Position numbers and translations under genes: made by a program. A stretch of 64,000 nt of DNA from contig NZ_PHUG01000001.1 in assembly GCF_002813325.1 (NCBI RefSeq), positions 1,426,001-1,490,000 of the forward strand. Reading direction: 5' to 3'. Position 1 is the first letter of the stretch, and each line of letters opens with the position of its first letter. Source of the stretch: Janthinobacterium sp. 64 (GTDB taxonomy: Bacteria; Pseudomonadota; Gammaproteobacteria; Burkholderiales; Burkholderiaceae_D). Under the pieces are notes generated by a model that was not told where the DNA came from, searched no databases, and saw only the letters and a program-made list of their open reading frames with translations. Of the stretch, positions 1-8,137 are shown piece by piece.

Positions 1-1
1 C

Positions 2-3000
2 TTGCGTTACATGGCGCCGGAACAGACGGGGCGCATGAATCGGCGGGTCGACTGGCGCGCCGATTTCTATGCGCTCGGCGCCACCTTCTACGAACTGCTG
101 GCCGGCCAGGCGCCGTTCGAGGCGGGCGACGCGATGGAACTCGTGCATTGCCACATTGCCCGCAGTCCCGACTGGTCGCACCCGGCACTCGCACACTTGC
201 CGGGCCAGCTGCTGCCGATCATCCAGCGCCTGCTGGAAAAAAATGCCGATCAGCGCTATCAGAGCTTGCAAGGCCTGCGCAGCGACCTCGATGCCTGCCG
301 CGCGGACCAGCCGGCGCAGGCGCTCAAGCTGTCCGACCACAATGGCCGCTTCCTGGTGCCGCAGACGCTGCATGGGCGCGAAGATGCCATCGCCGTGCTG
401 CTGGCGGCGTTCGAACGCAGTGCCGCGGGCCGCTGCGAGATGCTGCTGCTGGCCGGCCATTCAGGCATCGGCAAGTCGGCGGTCGTCAACGAGGTGCAGA
501 AACCGATCGTCGCCCGGCGCGGCTGTTTCCTGTCCGGCAAGTTTGACCAGCTCCAGCGCGATGTACCGTATGCCTCGCTGATCCAGGCCTTCCAGGGGCT
601 GGTGCGCCAGTTGCTGGGCCAGCCCGAAGCAACGCTGCGGCAGTGGTCCGGAAAACTGCACGGCGCCCTGGGCGATGGCATGGGCGTGCTGGTCGAACTG
701 ATTCCCCAGCTGGCGTTGATCGTCGGTCCCACCGAAGCCTTGCCCGCGTCGGCGCCGGCACAGGCCCAGCTGCGCCTGGACCGCCTGTTCCCCCGCTTCG
801 TCGAAGTCTTCGCCTGCGCCGGGCATCCGCTGGTGCTGTTCCTGGACGACCTGCAATGGGCCGATGCGGCCACCTTGCGGATGATCGAACTGCTCATGCT
901 CTCATGCGACCAGTGCTGCCTGCTGTTCATCGGCGCGTACCGCGACAACGAAGTGAGCGCCGCACCCCCCCTCATCGCGCTGCGCGACAAGCTGCTCGCA
1001 CGCGAGGTGCGCCTGTCCACGCTGTTATTGAGCCCCCTGAGCGAGCCGCAGGTTGCGCAAATGGTCGCGGCTACCGTGCGCGTGGCGGCACCTGACTGCG
1101 CGCCACTGACCCGCATTTGCTACACCAAGACGGCCGGCAATCCATTTTTCCTCAACCAGTTCCTCGCTTCGCTCAATGAGACGGGCCACCTGCGCTACCG
1201 GGCCGAAGGCGATTGCTGGGACTGGGACCTGCGCGCGATACAACAGGTCAAATATACGGACAACGTGGTCGAGGTGCTGCTGGAGAAAATCCACCGCCTG
1301 CCCACGGCAACGCAGCACCTGCTGCAACTGGCCGCCTCCTGCGGCAACCGCTTCACGCTCGACACGCTTGCGCTGACAACGGACCGCTCGCCCCGGCACA
1401 CGCAGCAAGCCTTGTGGCCTGCGCTGCATGCAGGACTGGTCCAGCCGCTCGACGAATGCTATAAATACGTCGATGGCGATACCCGCGCCGGCCACAGCGG
1501 CGTCCATTACCGCTTCCTGCACGACCGGGTGCAGCAGGCAGCCTACCTGGTCGCCGATACCGCTACCCGCGCGGCCAACCATCTTCGCATCGGCCGCCTG
1601 CTGCTGCGGCATGCCACGCCGGGGCAGCAGGACGAGACACTGTTCGAGACCGTCGAACAGCTCAACGCCGGCCGTGCGCTGCTCGACGATGCAGACGAGC
1701 GCGTGCAGCTGGCGGCGCTCAATCTGCAGGCCGGCGTCAAGGCACGGCGTTCGGCCGCGTTCCAGGCCACGCTGGAGCACATGCGAATTGGTCTAGGCTT
1801 GCTGCCCGCAGAGGCGTGGAGCGTCCACGCCGGCCTCTGGCTCGACCTGCAGCTGGGCGCGGCCGAAGCGGCCTACCTGTGCGGCCAGTTCGATGCCGCC
1901 GAGGCGATCTATGCGCTGGTGCGCGCCCGCAGCTTGCGCCCCTTGCAGCAGTTGCGCTGCATCGCCATCCAGGCGCACCAGTATCAATTGCAGGGCCGCC
2001 TGCTCGACGCCATCGCCGTGCAGCGCGATGGCCTGGCGCTGCTGCACATCGACATTCCACACGACGTGGCGCAGATGAAGGCACGCTTCGACGACATCCT
2101 TGCCGATATCGGGCGGCAGCCTGGCGCGCAGGCGCCCACCACCTTGCTGGCAGCCGATGACATGTGCGCGCCGGACGCGGTGGCCGCCATGCAAATGATG
2201 CAGGGCCTGTGGATGGCCAGCTATTACGCCGGCCAGCAGGATCTCAGCGCGCTGATGGTGGCATCGATGACGCGGCTGTCCATGCAACGGGGGAACAGCG
2301 ATTTCAGCGCCGTCGCCTATGTCGGCTACGCGCTGATGCTGGCGCTGTACGACGGCGACGTGGCGCGCAGCTACGACTTCGGCGCGATGGCGATGGCGCT
2401 GGCCAGGCGGCGTGCCAATCTGCAGACGCGCACACTCACGGGCCTGATGTTCGGTGCGCTCATCAGCCACTGGACGCAGCCGCTGCGCAGCTCCGACGCC
2501 CTGTACCAGGAAGCCTTTGGCTGGGCACTGGAAATCGCCGATTTCGTGCAGGTCGGCGTGGTGGCGGCCGTGCGCGCCACCGAACGGATGATCCTCGGCG
2601 ACTATCTGCCGCACCTGCTGCACGACATCGAGCACGATCTGGCGCTGATGCGCGCCAACGGCCAGCAGGCGATGGCCGATTGCTGCGTCGCCGCCGCGGT
2701 CCAGCCGATCAAATGCCTGATGGGCCGCCTGCCCCGGCACGACAGCTACGATGATGCGACGTTCAGCGAGGCGCGCTTCCTCGAACAGTATGGCGATTCG
2801 CAGCTGTACCGCGCCTACTATTTGCAAGGCAAGATCCGCAACGCCTACCTGTTCAACGGCGCCGATGCCGAGCTGCTGGCCGGCCAGCTCGGCATCGTCA
2901 CCCAGATCATGCGCGGCCAGGCCAAGGTTGCCGAGTCGAGCTTCTACGCCGCGCTGATATGGCTGCGTGCCTTGCGGCGCGACCCGGCGCGAGCCGATGC

Positions 3001-4507
3001 GGGCGCTGTGCTGAGCGTGATCGACGCACTGCAGGCGAGCCTCACCGAGTGGGCCAGGCAAGGCTCGGACAATAGCGCGGCCAAACATCTGCTGGTGATG
3101 GCCGAGATGGCGCGCTACCGGGAAGACCTGCAGCTGGCCACGCGCCATTACCGGCAGGCGATCGACGCCGCCGGCCTGGCAGGCTACGTCAACGTGCAAG
3201 CGCTGGGCAATGAGCTGTGCGGCGAATACTGGTCCGAGCAGGGCCATGCGCGCGTGGCCGGCGTCTTCATCCAGGACGCCATCGCGCACTACGGCCAGTG
3301 GGGCGCAGAGGGCAAGGTGACGCAACTGCGGGCGCGCCACGCCGCGCTGCTGTCAAGGATGGATGGCCGCGCCACGCTGTCGCATGTGGGCCCCCACACG
3401 CACGGCAGTTCCGCGCTCGACCTGGTGTCGCTGCTGAAAGCGGCACAGATCCTGTCGAACGAAGTGGGCCTGCGCAACGTGCTGACACGCCTCATTGCCA
3501 TCGTCTGCGAAAACGCCGGTGCGCAGGTGGCGCGCCTGCTGCTGCAGTCCGACGGCAGCTATCAGCTGGAGGCCAATATCGATGGCGACGGCATCACCGT
3601 GCTGCAAGCGCGGCGGCTCGACCTGAACGCCGCCAGCGACCCGCAGTTCCCGCTGTCGCTGCTGCGCTATGTGATCCGCACTGGCGCGGAGGTGATCGAA
3701 GACAGCATCACGGGCGTCTCGCGCTTTGTCGCCGACCCGTACGTGCAGTTGCGGCGGCCGCGTGCCGTCATGTGCCTGCCGATCCGGCACGGCGGCCAGA
3801 TCGACGGCATCCTGTACTTCGAGAACCGGCTTGCAGACGCCTCGTTCACGCAGGAGCGCGTCGCCTTCCTGCGCATGCTCGGTGTCCAGGCGATGATCTC
3901 GATCTCCAGCGCCAGGCTGCATGACGGCCTGGAGCGGCGCGTTGCCGAACGCACGCAGCAGCTGGAAGACGCCAACCGCAAGCTGGCAACCCTGTCGATC
4001 ACCGACGGCCTGACGGGCCTGTCAAACCGGCGCCATTTCGACGACGTGCTGCGCGCCGAATGTGCGCGCGCCGCGCGCGTCGGCCAGCCGCTGGCCGTCA
4101 TCATGCTCGATGTCGATTACTTCAAGCGCTTCAACGACCGTCACGGCCACCAGGCCGGCGACGCATGCCTGATCCGTGTCGCGCAGGCGCTGGCGGCCGG
4201 CATGCGGCGCGCAGGCGACCTGACGGCGCGCTACGGCGGCGAAGAGTTTTCGATCGTGCTGCCGAACACGGGCGCGGACGAGGCGCGCCAGATCGGCGAA
4301 GCGCTGCGGCGCGCCATCGAAGAGCTGGCCATCCCCCTTGCGGGTGCGGATGCGGCACAGGTGACGATCAGCGTCGGCATCGCGGTCCAGTCGCCACCGG
4401 GCGCCGCCGATCCCGACGCCCTGCTGCGCCTGGCCGACGCCGCGCTGTACCACGCCAAGGATGCGGGGCGCAATTGCGTGGTGCTGAAGATGCTGCCGTC
4501 CGGCTGA
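2..4507 (+). CDS. Ser/Thr kinase - AAA ATPase - GAF - GGDEF signalling protein (5' truncated)
   Basis: The gene is open at the left edge, so the kinase N-lobe and true start lie outside. What remains is the kinase C-lobe (MAPEQTGR, the APE region, then DFYALGATFYELL), a large ATPase module with a Walker A motif GHSGIGKS near residue 155 and Walker B-like LVLFLDDLQWAD near 285, about 700 residues of TPR-like helical repeats, a GAF domain (about 1143-1300) and a C-terminal GGDEF domain (about 1333-1497). The signature is GGEEF, with an RxxD inhibitory site (RAGD) five residues upstream, so it should be an active, product-inhibited diguanylate cyclase making c-di-GMP. Relatives with this kinase/ATPase/GAF front usually end in a histidine kinase; here the output is GGDEF. 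Its signal is unknown. It converges on the permease gene that follows. Confidence 0.88.
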   Translation: MRYMAPEQTGRMNRRVDWRADFYALGATFYELLAGQAPFEAGDAMELVHCHIARSPDWSHPALAHLPGQLLPIIQRLLEKNADQRYQSLQGLRSDLDACRADQPAQALKLSDHNGRFLVPQTLHGREDAIAVLLAAFERSAAGRCEMLLLAGHSGIGKSAVVNEVQKPIVARRGCFLSGKFDQLQRDVPYASLIQAFQGLVRQLLGQPEATLRQWSGKLHGALGDGMGVLVELIPQLALIVGPTEALPASAPAQAQLRLDRLFPRFVEVFACAGHPLVLFLDDLQWADAATLRMIELLMLSCDQCCLLFIGAYRDNEVSAAPPLIALRDKLLAREVRLSTLLLSPLSEPQVAQMVAATVRVAAPDCAPLTRICYTKTAGNPFFLNQFLASLNETGHLRYRAEGDCWDWDLRAIQQVKYTDNVVEVLLEKIHRLPTATQHLLQLAASCGNRFTLDTLALTTDRSPRHTQQALWPALHAGLVQPLDECYKYVDGDTRAGHSGVHYRFLHDRVQQAAYLVADTATRAANHLRIGRLLLRHATPGQQDETLFETVEQLNAGRALLDDADERVQLAALNLQAGVKARRSAAFQATLEHMRIGLGLLPAEAWSVHAGLWLDLQLGAAEAAYLCGQFDAAEAIYALVRARSLRPLQQLRCIAIQAHQYQLQGRLLDAIAVQRDGLALLHIDIPHDVAQMKARFDDILADIGRQPGAQAPTTLLAADDMCAPDAVAAMQMMQGLWMASYYAGQQDLSALMVASMTRLSMQRGNSDFSAVAYVGYALMLALYDGDVARSYDFGAMAMALARRRANLQTRTLTGLMFGALISHWTQPLRSSDALYQEAFGWALEIADFVQVGVVAAVRATERMILGDYLPHLLHDIEHDLALMRANGQQAMADCCVAAAVQPIKCLMGRLPRHDSYDDATFSEARFLEQYGDSQLYRAYYLQGKIRNAYLFNGADAELLAGQLGIVTQIMRGQAKVAESSFYAALIWLRALRRDPARADAGAVLSVIDALQASLTEWARQGSDNSAAKHLLVMAEMARYREDLQLATRHYRQAIDAAGLAGYVNVQALGNELCGEYWSEQGHARVAGVFIQDAIAHYGQWGAEGKVTQLRARHAALLSRMDGRATLSHVGPHTHGSSALDLVSLLKAAQILSNEVGLRNVLTRLIAIVCENAGAQVARLLLQSDGSYQLEANIDGDGITVLQARRLDLNAASDPQFPLSLLRYVIRTGAEVIEDSITGVSRFVADPYVQLRRPRAVMCLPIRHGGQIDGILYFENRLADASFTQERVAFLRMLGVQAMISISSARLHDGLERRVAERTQQLEDANRKLATLSITDGLTGLSNRRHFDDVLRAECARAARVGQPLAVIMLDVDYFKRFNDRHGHQAGDACLIRVAQALAAGMRRAGDLTARYGGEEFSIVLPNTGADEARQIGEALRRAIEELAIPLAGADAAQVTISVGIAVQSPPGAADPDALLRLADAALYHAKDAGRNCVVLKMLPSG

Positions 4508-4534
4508 TCCGCATTCACGCTACAGGGCGGCGCC

Positions 4535-6034
4535 TCAATCGCTGCCGTGACTGTTTTCGCGCGCCTGCTCCCTCGCTTTTTCGCTTGACGCCAGGCCGTT
4601 GAAGAACAGATTGAGCAGCACGGCAACGATGGCGGCCAGCAGGATGCCGCTGTGCAGCAACGGCGACAGGGCCTTCGGCATGTGCTGCGCGTACTGTTCC
4701 GCCACCAGCGGCAGCATGCCGAAGCCGATCGACAGGGCCACGATGAACAGGTTGTTGCGGTTGCTCTTGTAGTCGACGCCGGCCAGGATGCGGATGCCGG
4801 TGGCGGCCACCATGCCGAACATCACCAGCCCTGCCCCGCCCAGCACGAACGCCGGCACGGCTTCGGCCGTCTGCGCGATCTTCGGTATCACGCCCATGAC
4901 CAGCAGGATGATGCCGGCCGCTACGCAGACCCAGCGGCTGCGCACGCCCGTCACCCCGACCAGGCCCACGTTTTGCGAGAACGAGGTGTACGGGAAGGTA
5001 TTGAAGATGCCGCCGATCAGGGTGCCCAGGCCATCGACGCGCAAGCCGCGGCTGATGTCGGCCTGCGTGATGCGCTTGTCCGTCATTTCGCCCAGCGCCA
5101 GAAACATACCCAGCGACTCGATCATGACGACGATCATCACCAGGCTCATGGCCACGATGGCGACCACGTCGAAAGTCGGCATGCCGAACTGGAACGGCGT
5201 GACGATGGCAAAGGCCTTGGCGCTGGCCACCTTGGCAAAATCGGCCTTGCCCAAGGCAAACGACAAGGCCGTGCCGGCGATGATGCCGATCAATACCGCG
5301 ATATTCGACAGGAAACCGCGGCCATACTTGGCCACCAGCAAGATAACGGCCAGCACGAAAAAGGCGATGCCCATGTTGTCCAGCGCGCCATAGCCGGGAT
5401 TGGCGATCAGCGGCACGGGGCCTAGCGGCGCAGGCAAGCCGGCCGCCGTGGCGGCAGCGGCCATCTTGAGGAAGGCGGGATCGGCGATCTGCGCCATGGC
5501 GGGCGGCCCGCCCATGGCCCAGTTCACGCCCACGCGCATCAGCGACACGCCGATCACGGCGATGATGCTGCCCGTGACCACGGGCGGAAACAGGGCCAGC
5601 AGGCGGCTGATGCAGGGAGCGATCAGCATGGAAACGACGCCGGCGCCGATCACGGCGCCGAAGATGCCCGTGATGCCCAAGGTGGGATTGTTCGCCATCG
5701 CCAGCATGGGACTGACGGCGGCAAAGGTCACGCCCATCATGACGGGCAGGCGGATGCCGAAGTACTTGCCTATTCCCAGGGACTGGATCAGCGTCACCAG
5801 GCCGCAGCAGAACAGGTCCGCACTGATCAGCGCCGCTACCTGCTCGGGCGGCAGCTTGAGGGCGCGCCCGACGATCAGCGGCACGGCGATGGCGCCCGCA
5901 TACATGACGAGCACATGCTGCAAACCCAGGGTAAACAGCTTGCCGGCTGGCAGGATTTCATCGACGGGCGATGGCGCGGCAGGCGTGCTGCCCGGAGCGC
6001 TGCGGTGGATGGATTTCAAGCGGGGAGAGGCCAT
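4535..6034 (-). CDS. NCS2-family nucleobase:cation symporter (xanthine/uracil permease)
   Basis: This 499-residue inner-membrane protein has the alternating hydrophobic segments of the nucleobase-cation symporter-2 family, which imports purines or uracil with protons or sodium. The family signature QNVGLVGVTGVRSR lies near residue 350, and the N-terminal part (LQHVLVMYAGAIAVPLIVG) is typical of XanP/PbuX-type xanthine or urate carriers. Exact substrate cannot be read from sequence. The start is supported by GGAG five bases upstream of the ATG. It is a single-gene unit, convergent with the kinase-GGDEF gene. Its upstream region holds a TGTATACA palindrome and a second inverted repeat, so regulation by a GntR-type repressor is plausible. 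Confidence 0.9.
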   Translation of the reverse strand: MASPRLKSIHRSAPGSTPAAPSPVDEILPAGKLFTLGLQHVLVMYAGAIAVPLIVGRALKLPPEQVAALISADLFCCGLVTLIQSLGIGKYFGIRLPVMMGVTFAAVSPMLAMANNPTLGITGIFGAVIGAGVVSMLIAPCISRLLALFPPVVTGSIIAVIGVSLMRVGVNWAMGGPPAMAQIADPAFLKMAAAATAAGLPAPLGPVPLIANPGYGALDNMGIAFFVLAVILLVAKYGRGFLSNIAVLIGIIAGTALSFALGKADFAKVASAKAFAIVTPFQFGMPTFDVVAIVAMSLVMIVVMIESLGMFLALGEMTDKRITQADISRGLRVDGLGTLIGGIFNTFPYTSFSQNVGLVGVTGVRSRWVCVAAGIILLVMGVIPKIAQTAEAVPAFVLGGAGLVMFGMVAATGIRILAGVDYKSNRNNLFIVALSIGFGMLPLVAEQYAQHMPKALSPLLHSGILLAAIVAVLLNLFFNGLASSEKAREQARENSHGSD

Positions 6035-6198
6035 TTACGCTCCATTTCCTGGGTTACCGCAGCCCGGATGGGCGCAGGTGAAAGGGAAAAGCAAGAGAGA
6101 AACGGGACGACAGGAACACACTGGCGGTGGATGAGGCATGCGAAGCTCCTTGGATGGGATGACCAAGGTATGCCATGCACGCTTCGTGCCAGGTGGAT

Positions 6199-6222
6199 TG
6201 TATACAGTTTGTGGCGACAAAC
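6199..6222. promoter_or_regulatory. Operator-like palindromes upstream of the permease
   Basis: A perfect 8-base palindrome TGTATACA (6199-6206) is followed directly by a second inverted repeat, GTTTGT-GGCG-ACAAAC (6207-6222). They lie about 165-190 bases upstream of the permease start. TTGTATACAA-like sites are typical of GntR/FCD regulators; that assignment is inference. The remaining sequence between 6035 and 6310 shows no gene. Confidence 0.4.
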
Positions 6223-6310
6223 CAGCATAACGGCGCATGCTGCCCTCCCCCTTCGCACCGATTTCAGGCGCGCCGCCATGAGCATGCACTAAAAGGGGAC
6301 GCGCGCGCCG

Positions 6311-6739
6311 TCAGCGCCGCGTCCGCACTTCCTTGACGGCAGCGGCCGCATCGGCCGCCAGTTCACCGATATCCTTGTCGCGGCGCCGGTCGAACCAGCG
6401 CACGCTGGCACTCACCAGCCACCACGCCGGCAAGCCGACGAGCGCCATCAGCGGTGCGGCAATGAACAGGAAGCCCGTGGCCGGATCACAGCCATACAGC
6501 GCCGCCACCGTCTGCGCGCTGTCAAACAAGCCAGGCCACCACGCCAGCACCGCCGACACCAGGACGGGACCGGCAAAGGTGGCAATGATGATGCTGGAGC
6601 AAATACGGATGAGCGCCTCCTTGCAGTTGCGTGGCCACATGACCATGAAGCTGAGCAAGGTGGCAAAGAAGGCGGCCAGCAAGGGGACGCCCAGCAGCTT
6701 GATCCAGGCAGCCCCTGCGGCGGTGATATCGATATGCAT
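6311..6739 (-). CDS. Small inner-membrane protein of unknown function
   Basis: This 142-residue protein has about three hydrophobic segments: residues 13-32 (WIKLLGVPLLAAFFATLL), about 45-68, and about 88-110 (FLFIAAPLMALVGLPAWWLV). A charged C-terminal tail rich in Arg, Asp and Ala follows. Size and topology recall phage holin-like or accessory membrane proteins, but I recognise no family motif. It lies downstream of the winged-helix gene on the same strand. A terminator-like hairpin separates the two, so it may have its own promoter. The ribosome binding site is weak. Confidence 0.55.
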   Translation of the reverse strand: MHIDITAAGAAWIKLLGVPLLAAFFATLLSFMVMWPRNCKEALIRICSSIIIATFAGPVLVSAVLAWWPGLFDSAQTVAALYGCDPATGFLFIAAPLMALVGLPAWWLVSASVRWFDRRRDKDIGELAADAAAAVKEVRTRR

Positions 6740-6759
6740 GATGTACTTTCAGTTGCGGC

Positions 6760-6783
6760 AAAAAAAGCTGCGCCTGGCAGCTT
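6760..6783 (-). terminator. Intrinsic terminator after the winged-helix gene
   Basis: On the minus strand AAGCTGC-CAGGC-GCAGCTT forms a 7-bp stem with a 5-base loop and runs into seven T residues. It begins 12 bases beyond the stop of the 6796-7230 gene, so it should end that transcript before the membrane-protein gene. Confidence 0.75.
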
Positions 6784-6795
6784 GCTTGCTGTCAT

Positions 6796-7230
6796 TCATT
6801 TGAGAAATTGCTTGCTGCCCTGCCCTTGCGCCGGTCCGAACAAGGCCGCCACCAGCGGATCGCGGCGCGCCGCACCGCGTGGCCAGCACGCCGTGCGGCG
6901 CACCTGCGGCGGCAGTTCGGCCCAGCCGTCGACCTCGTCGTCCGGTTCGCCCAGCGCGTACAGTGCGGGCCGCTGGCGCCCCGGCTCCGTGCAATGGCGC
7001 TGCGCCAGATGGATCTGCCCCATGCCGCACATGTGGCGCAAATAGCGGCTCATGGTGCCCGCATCGAGTCCCAGCAAGGCGGACAATTGCGCCGCGCTGG
7101 CCTGGCCCTGCTCGCGGATGTACTGCGCGATGCGGGCGATGTGCAGCTGCGACTTCTTGCTGCGTCCCTGTAACTGGCGCCCCTGGCGAGGCGCCGCCCT
7201 GCTTTCCACCAACTGACTGCTGTTCAACAT
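6796..7230 (-). CDS. Winged-helix DNA-binding protein, divergent from the S24 repressor
   Basis: This 144-residue basic protein has a helix-turn-helix core at about residues 30-75 (IAQYIREQGQASAAQLSALL then LDAGTMSRYLRHM), resembling winged-helix regulators of the ArsR/MarR or phage type. No metal or ligand motif is evident. The start at 7230 is chosen because GGGAGG lies 7-9 bases upstream; the open frame extends further but without support. A good minus-strand promoter (7299-7327) is overlapped by an operator for the divergent repressor. This gene is therefore probably the repressed partner in a two-gene switch. The pair may be a prophage relic or a domesticated regulator. Confidence 0.65.
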   Translation of the reverse strand: MLNSSQLVESRAAPRQGRQLQGRSKKSQLHIARIAQYIREQGQASAAQLSALLGLDAGTMSRYLRHMCGMGQIHLAQRHCTEPGRQRPALYALGEPDDEVDGWAELPPQVRRTACWPRGAARRDPLVAALFGPAQGQGSKQFLK

Positions 7231-7298
7231 CTGCCTGACCTCCCGTGGTGTCGCCAACCGGCAGACGCTGTAGTGCGTTTGCGACAGGCAACGAGTGG

Positions 7299-7327
7299 AC
7301 TTTATCAATCGCTAATGTTAAAGTCAA
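7299..7327 (-). promoter_or_regulatory. Minus-strand promoter for the winged-helix gene
   Basis: Read on the minus strand, TTGACT (7322-7327) and TAAAGT (7299-7304) are separated by 17 bases. They match sigma-70 consensus at 5/6 and 4/6 positions. Transcription would start near 7292 and run into the gene starting at 7230. Operator O1 (7301-7316) covers the -10 box and part of the spacer. Confidence 0.6.
7301..7316. promoter_or_regulatory. Putative S24 repressor operator O1
   Basis: TTTATCAATCGCTAAT matches the better palindrome at 7339-7354 at 13 of 16 positions. It overlaps the -10 region of the winged-helix promoter, which suits repression of that gene. Confidence 0.5.
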
Positions 7328-7338
7328 GCATTTGGTAA

Positions 7339-7354
7339 TTTATCAAACGGTAAA
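7339..7354. promoter_or_regulatory. Putative S24 repressor operator O2
   Basis: TTTATCAAACGGTAAA is an imperfect palindrome extended by AA/TT flanks (7337-7356). It lies 26 bases before the repressor start and 38 bases from O1. It equals, on the opposite strand and with one mismatch, the core of the hairpin at 8092-8127 after the same gene. Autoregulation is inferred. Confidence 0.55.
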
Positions 7355-7379
7355 TTTCGGGTTTAATGTGGAGATGAAT

Positions 7380-8093
7380 ATGTATCAATACAGACGCGAC
7401 CGCCTGCTGGCCCTGATCCGCGAGCACTACGACAACACGCGCAAGAAAATTTCCGACGTCAGCGGCTGGAGCGAGGCGCGCATCTCGCAAATCCTCTCGC
7501 CCAGCTACCGCGAGGGACGCGCCTTCAGCGAAAAGATCGCGCGCAAGCTGGAAGCGGACCTGCAGCTCGATAGCATGTACTTCGACCAGGGCGCGGCGCC
7601 CGACCAGGCGGCCATGGCCGCGCGCGCGCTGGCCGGCGCGCAGCCCGTGGTCGTGGAAGATGGCGAGGATGAACGCTTTTATCCGATCCGCAAGGTGAAA
7701 CTGCGCCTGTCGGCCGGCATCACGGGCTTTGCCATCGAACCGGAAACGCACGACGGCAGCACCATCAGCGTGCCGCGCAGCTGGGTCGATCGCAATGGCT
7801 ACCACCCTGAAAAACTGGTGGCCATCAAGGTCAAGGGCGAGAGCATGGAGCCGGCCCTGTACGAGGACGACGTGGTGATCATCAATACGGCCGACAGCCG
7901 GCCGGCCGATGGCGTGGTATTCGCGATCAATTATGAAGGCGAACCGGTGGTCAAGCGCATGGCGCGCGATATCGGCGAATGGTGGCTGACGTCGGACAAC
8001 CCGGACCAGCGCAAATACCACCGCAAACTGTGCCGCGGCAATGAATGCCTGATCGTGGGCAGGGTCGTGCGCAAGGAAAGCGACCGCATTTGA
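7380..8093 (+). CDS. LexA/CI-like repressor with S24 peptidase domain
   Basis: This 237-residue protein has an N-terminal helix-turn-helix (about 12-50; ISDVSGWSEARISQILS) and a C-terminal S24 autoprotease domain. The Ala-Gly cleavage site (LSAGITG, about residue 113), catalytic Ser in GESMEP (about 155) and catalytic Lys in PVVKRM (about 192) are all present, so RecA-stimulated self-cleavage after DNA damage is plausible. The ATG at 7380 is preferred because GGAG lies six bases before it; the ATG at 7374 directly abuts GGAG, and the longer frame overlaps the operator region. Its divergent partner and two palindromes form a CI/Cro-like arrangement. No integrase or structural phage genes are nearby. 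Confidence 0.88.
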   Translation: MYQYRRDRLLALIREHYDNTRKKISDVSGWSEARISQILSPSYREGRAFSEKIARKLEADLQLDSMYFDQGAAPDQAAMAARALAGAQPVVVEDGEDERFYPIRKVKLRLSAGITGFAIEPETHDGSTISVPRSWVDRNGYHPEKLVAIKVKGESMEPALYEDDVVIINTADSRPADGVVFAINYEGEPVVKRMARDIGEWWLTSDNPDQRKYHRKLCRGNECLIVGRVVRKESDRI

Positions 8094-8127
8094 GAATGCA
8101 GTTTATCGTTTGATAAACTGCATTCTC
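8092..8127. repeat. Perfect 16-bp inverted repeat containing the operator core
   Basis: GAGAATGCAGTTTATC, the loop GTTT, then its exact complement form a 16-bp perfect hairpin. It overlaps the repressor stop codon and ends 10 bases from the prpE stop. There is no T-run on either side, so it is not a textbook terminator. Its centre TTTATCGTTTGATAAA is the reverse complement, with one mismatch, of operator O2. It may be a third repressor site and/or a bidirectional transcription barrier. Confidence 0.65.
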
Positions 8128-8137
8128 GTCATGGCGC

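Noticed and set aside
1793..3340. Long minus-strand open frame antisense to the kinase-GGDEF gene
   Set aside because: Composition (His, Gln, Arg, Ala-rich, no domain) is that of a GC-rich shadow frame; the plus frame has clear domains.
6311..8093. Intact prophage
   Set aside because: No integrase, terminase, capsid or attachment sites; only a repressor pair and a small membrane protein.
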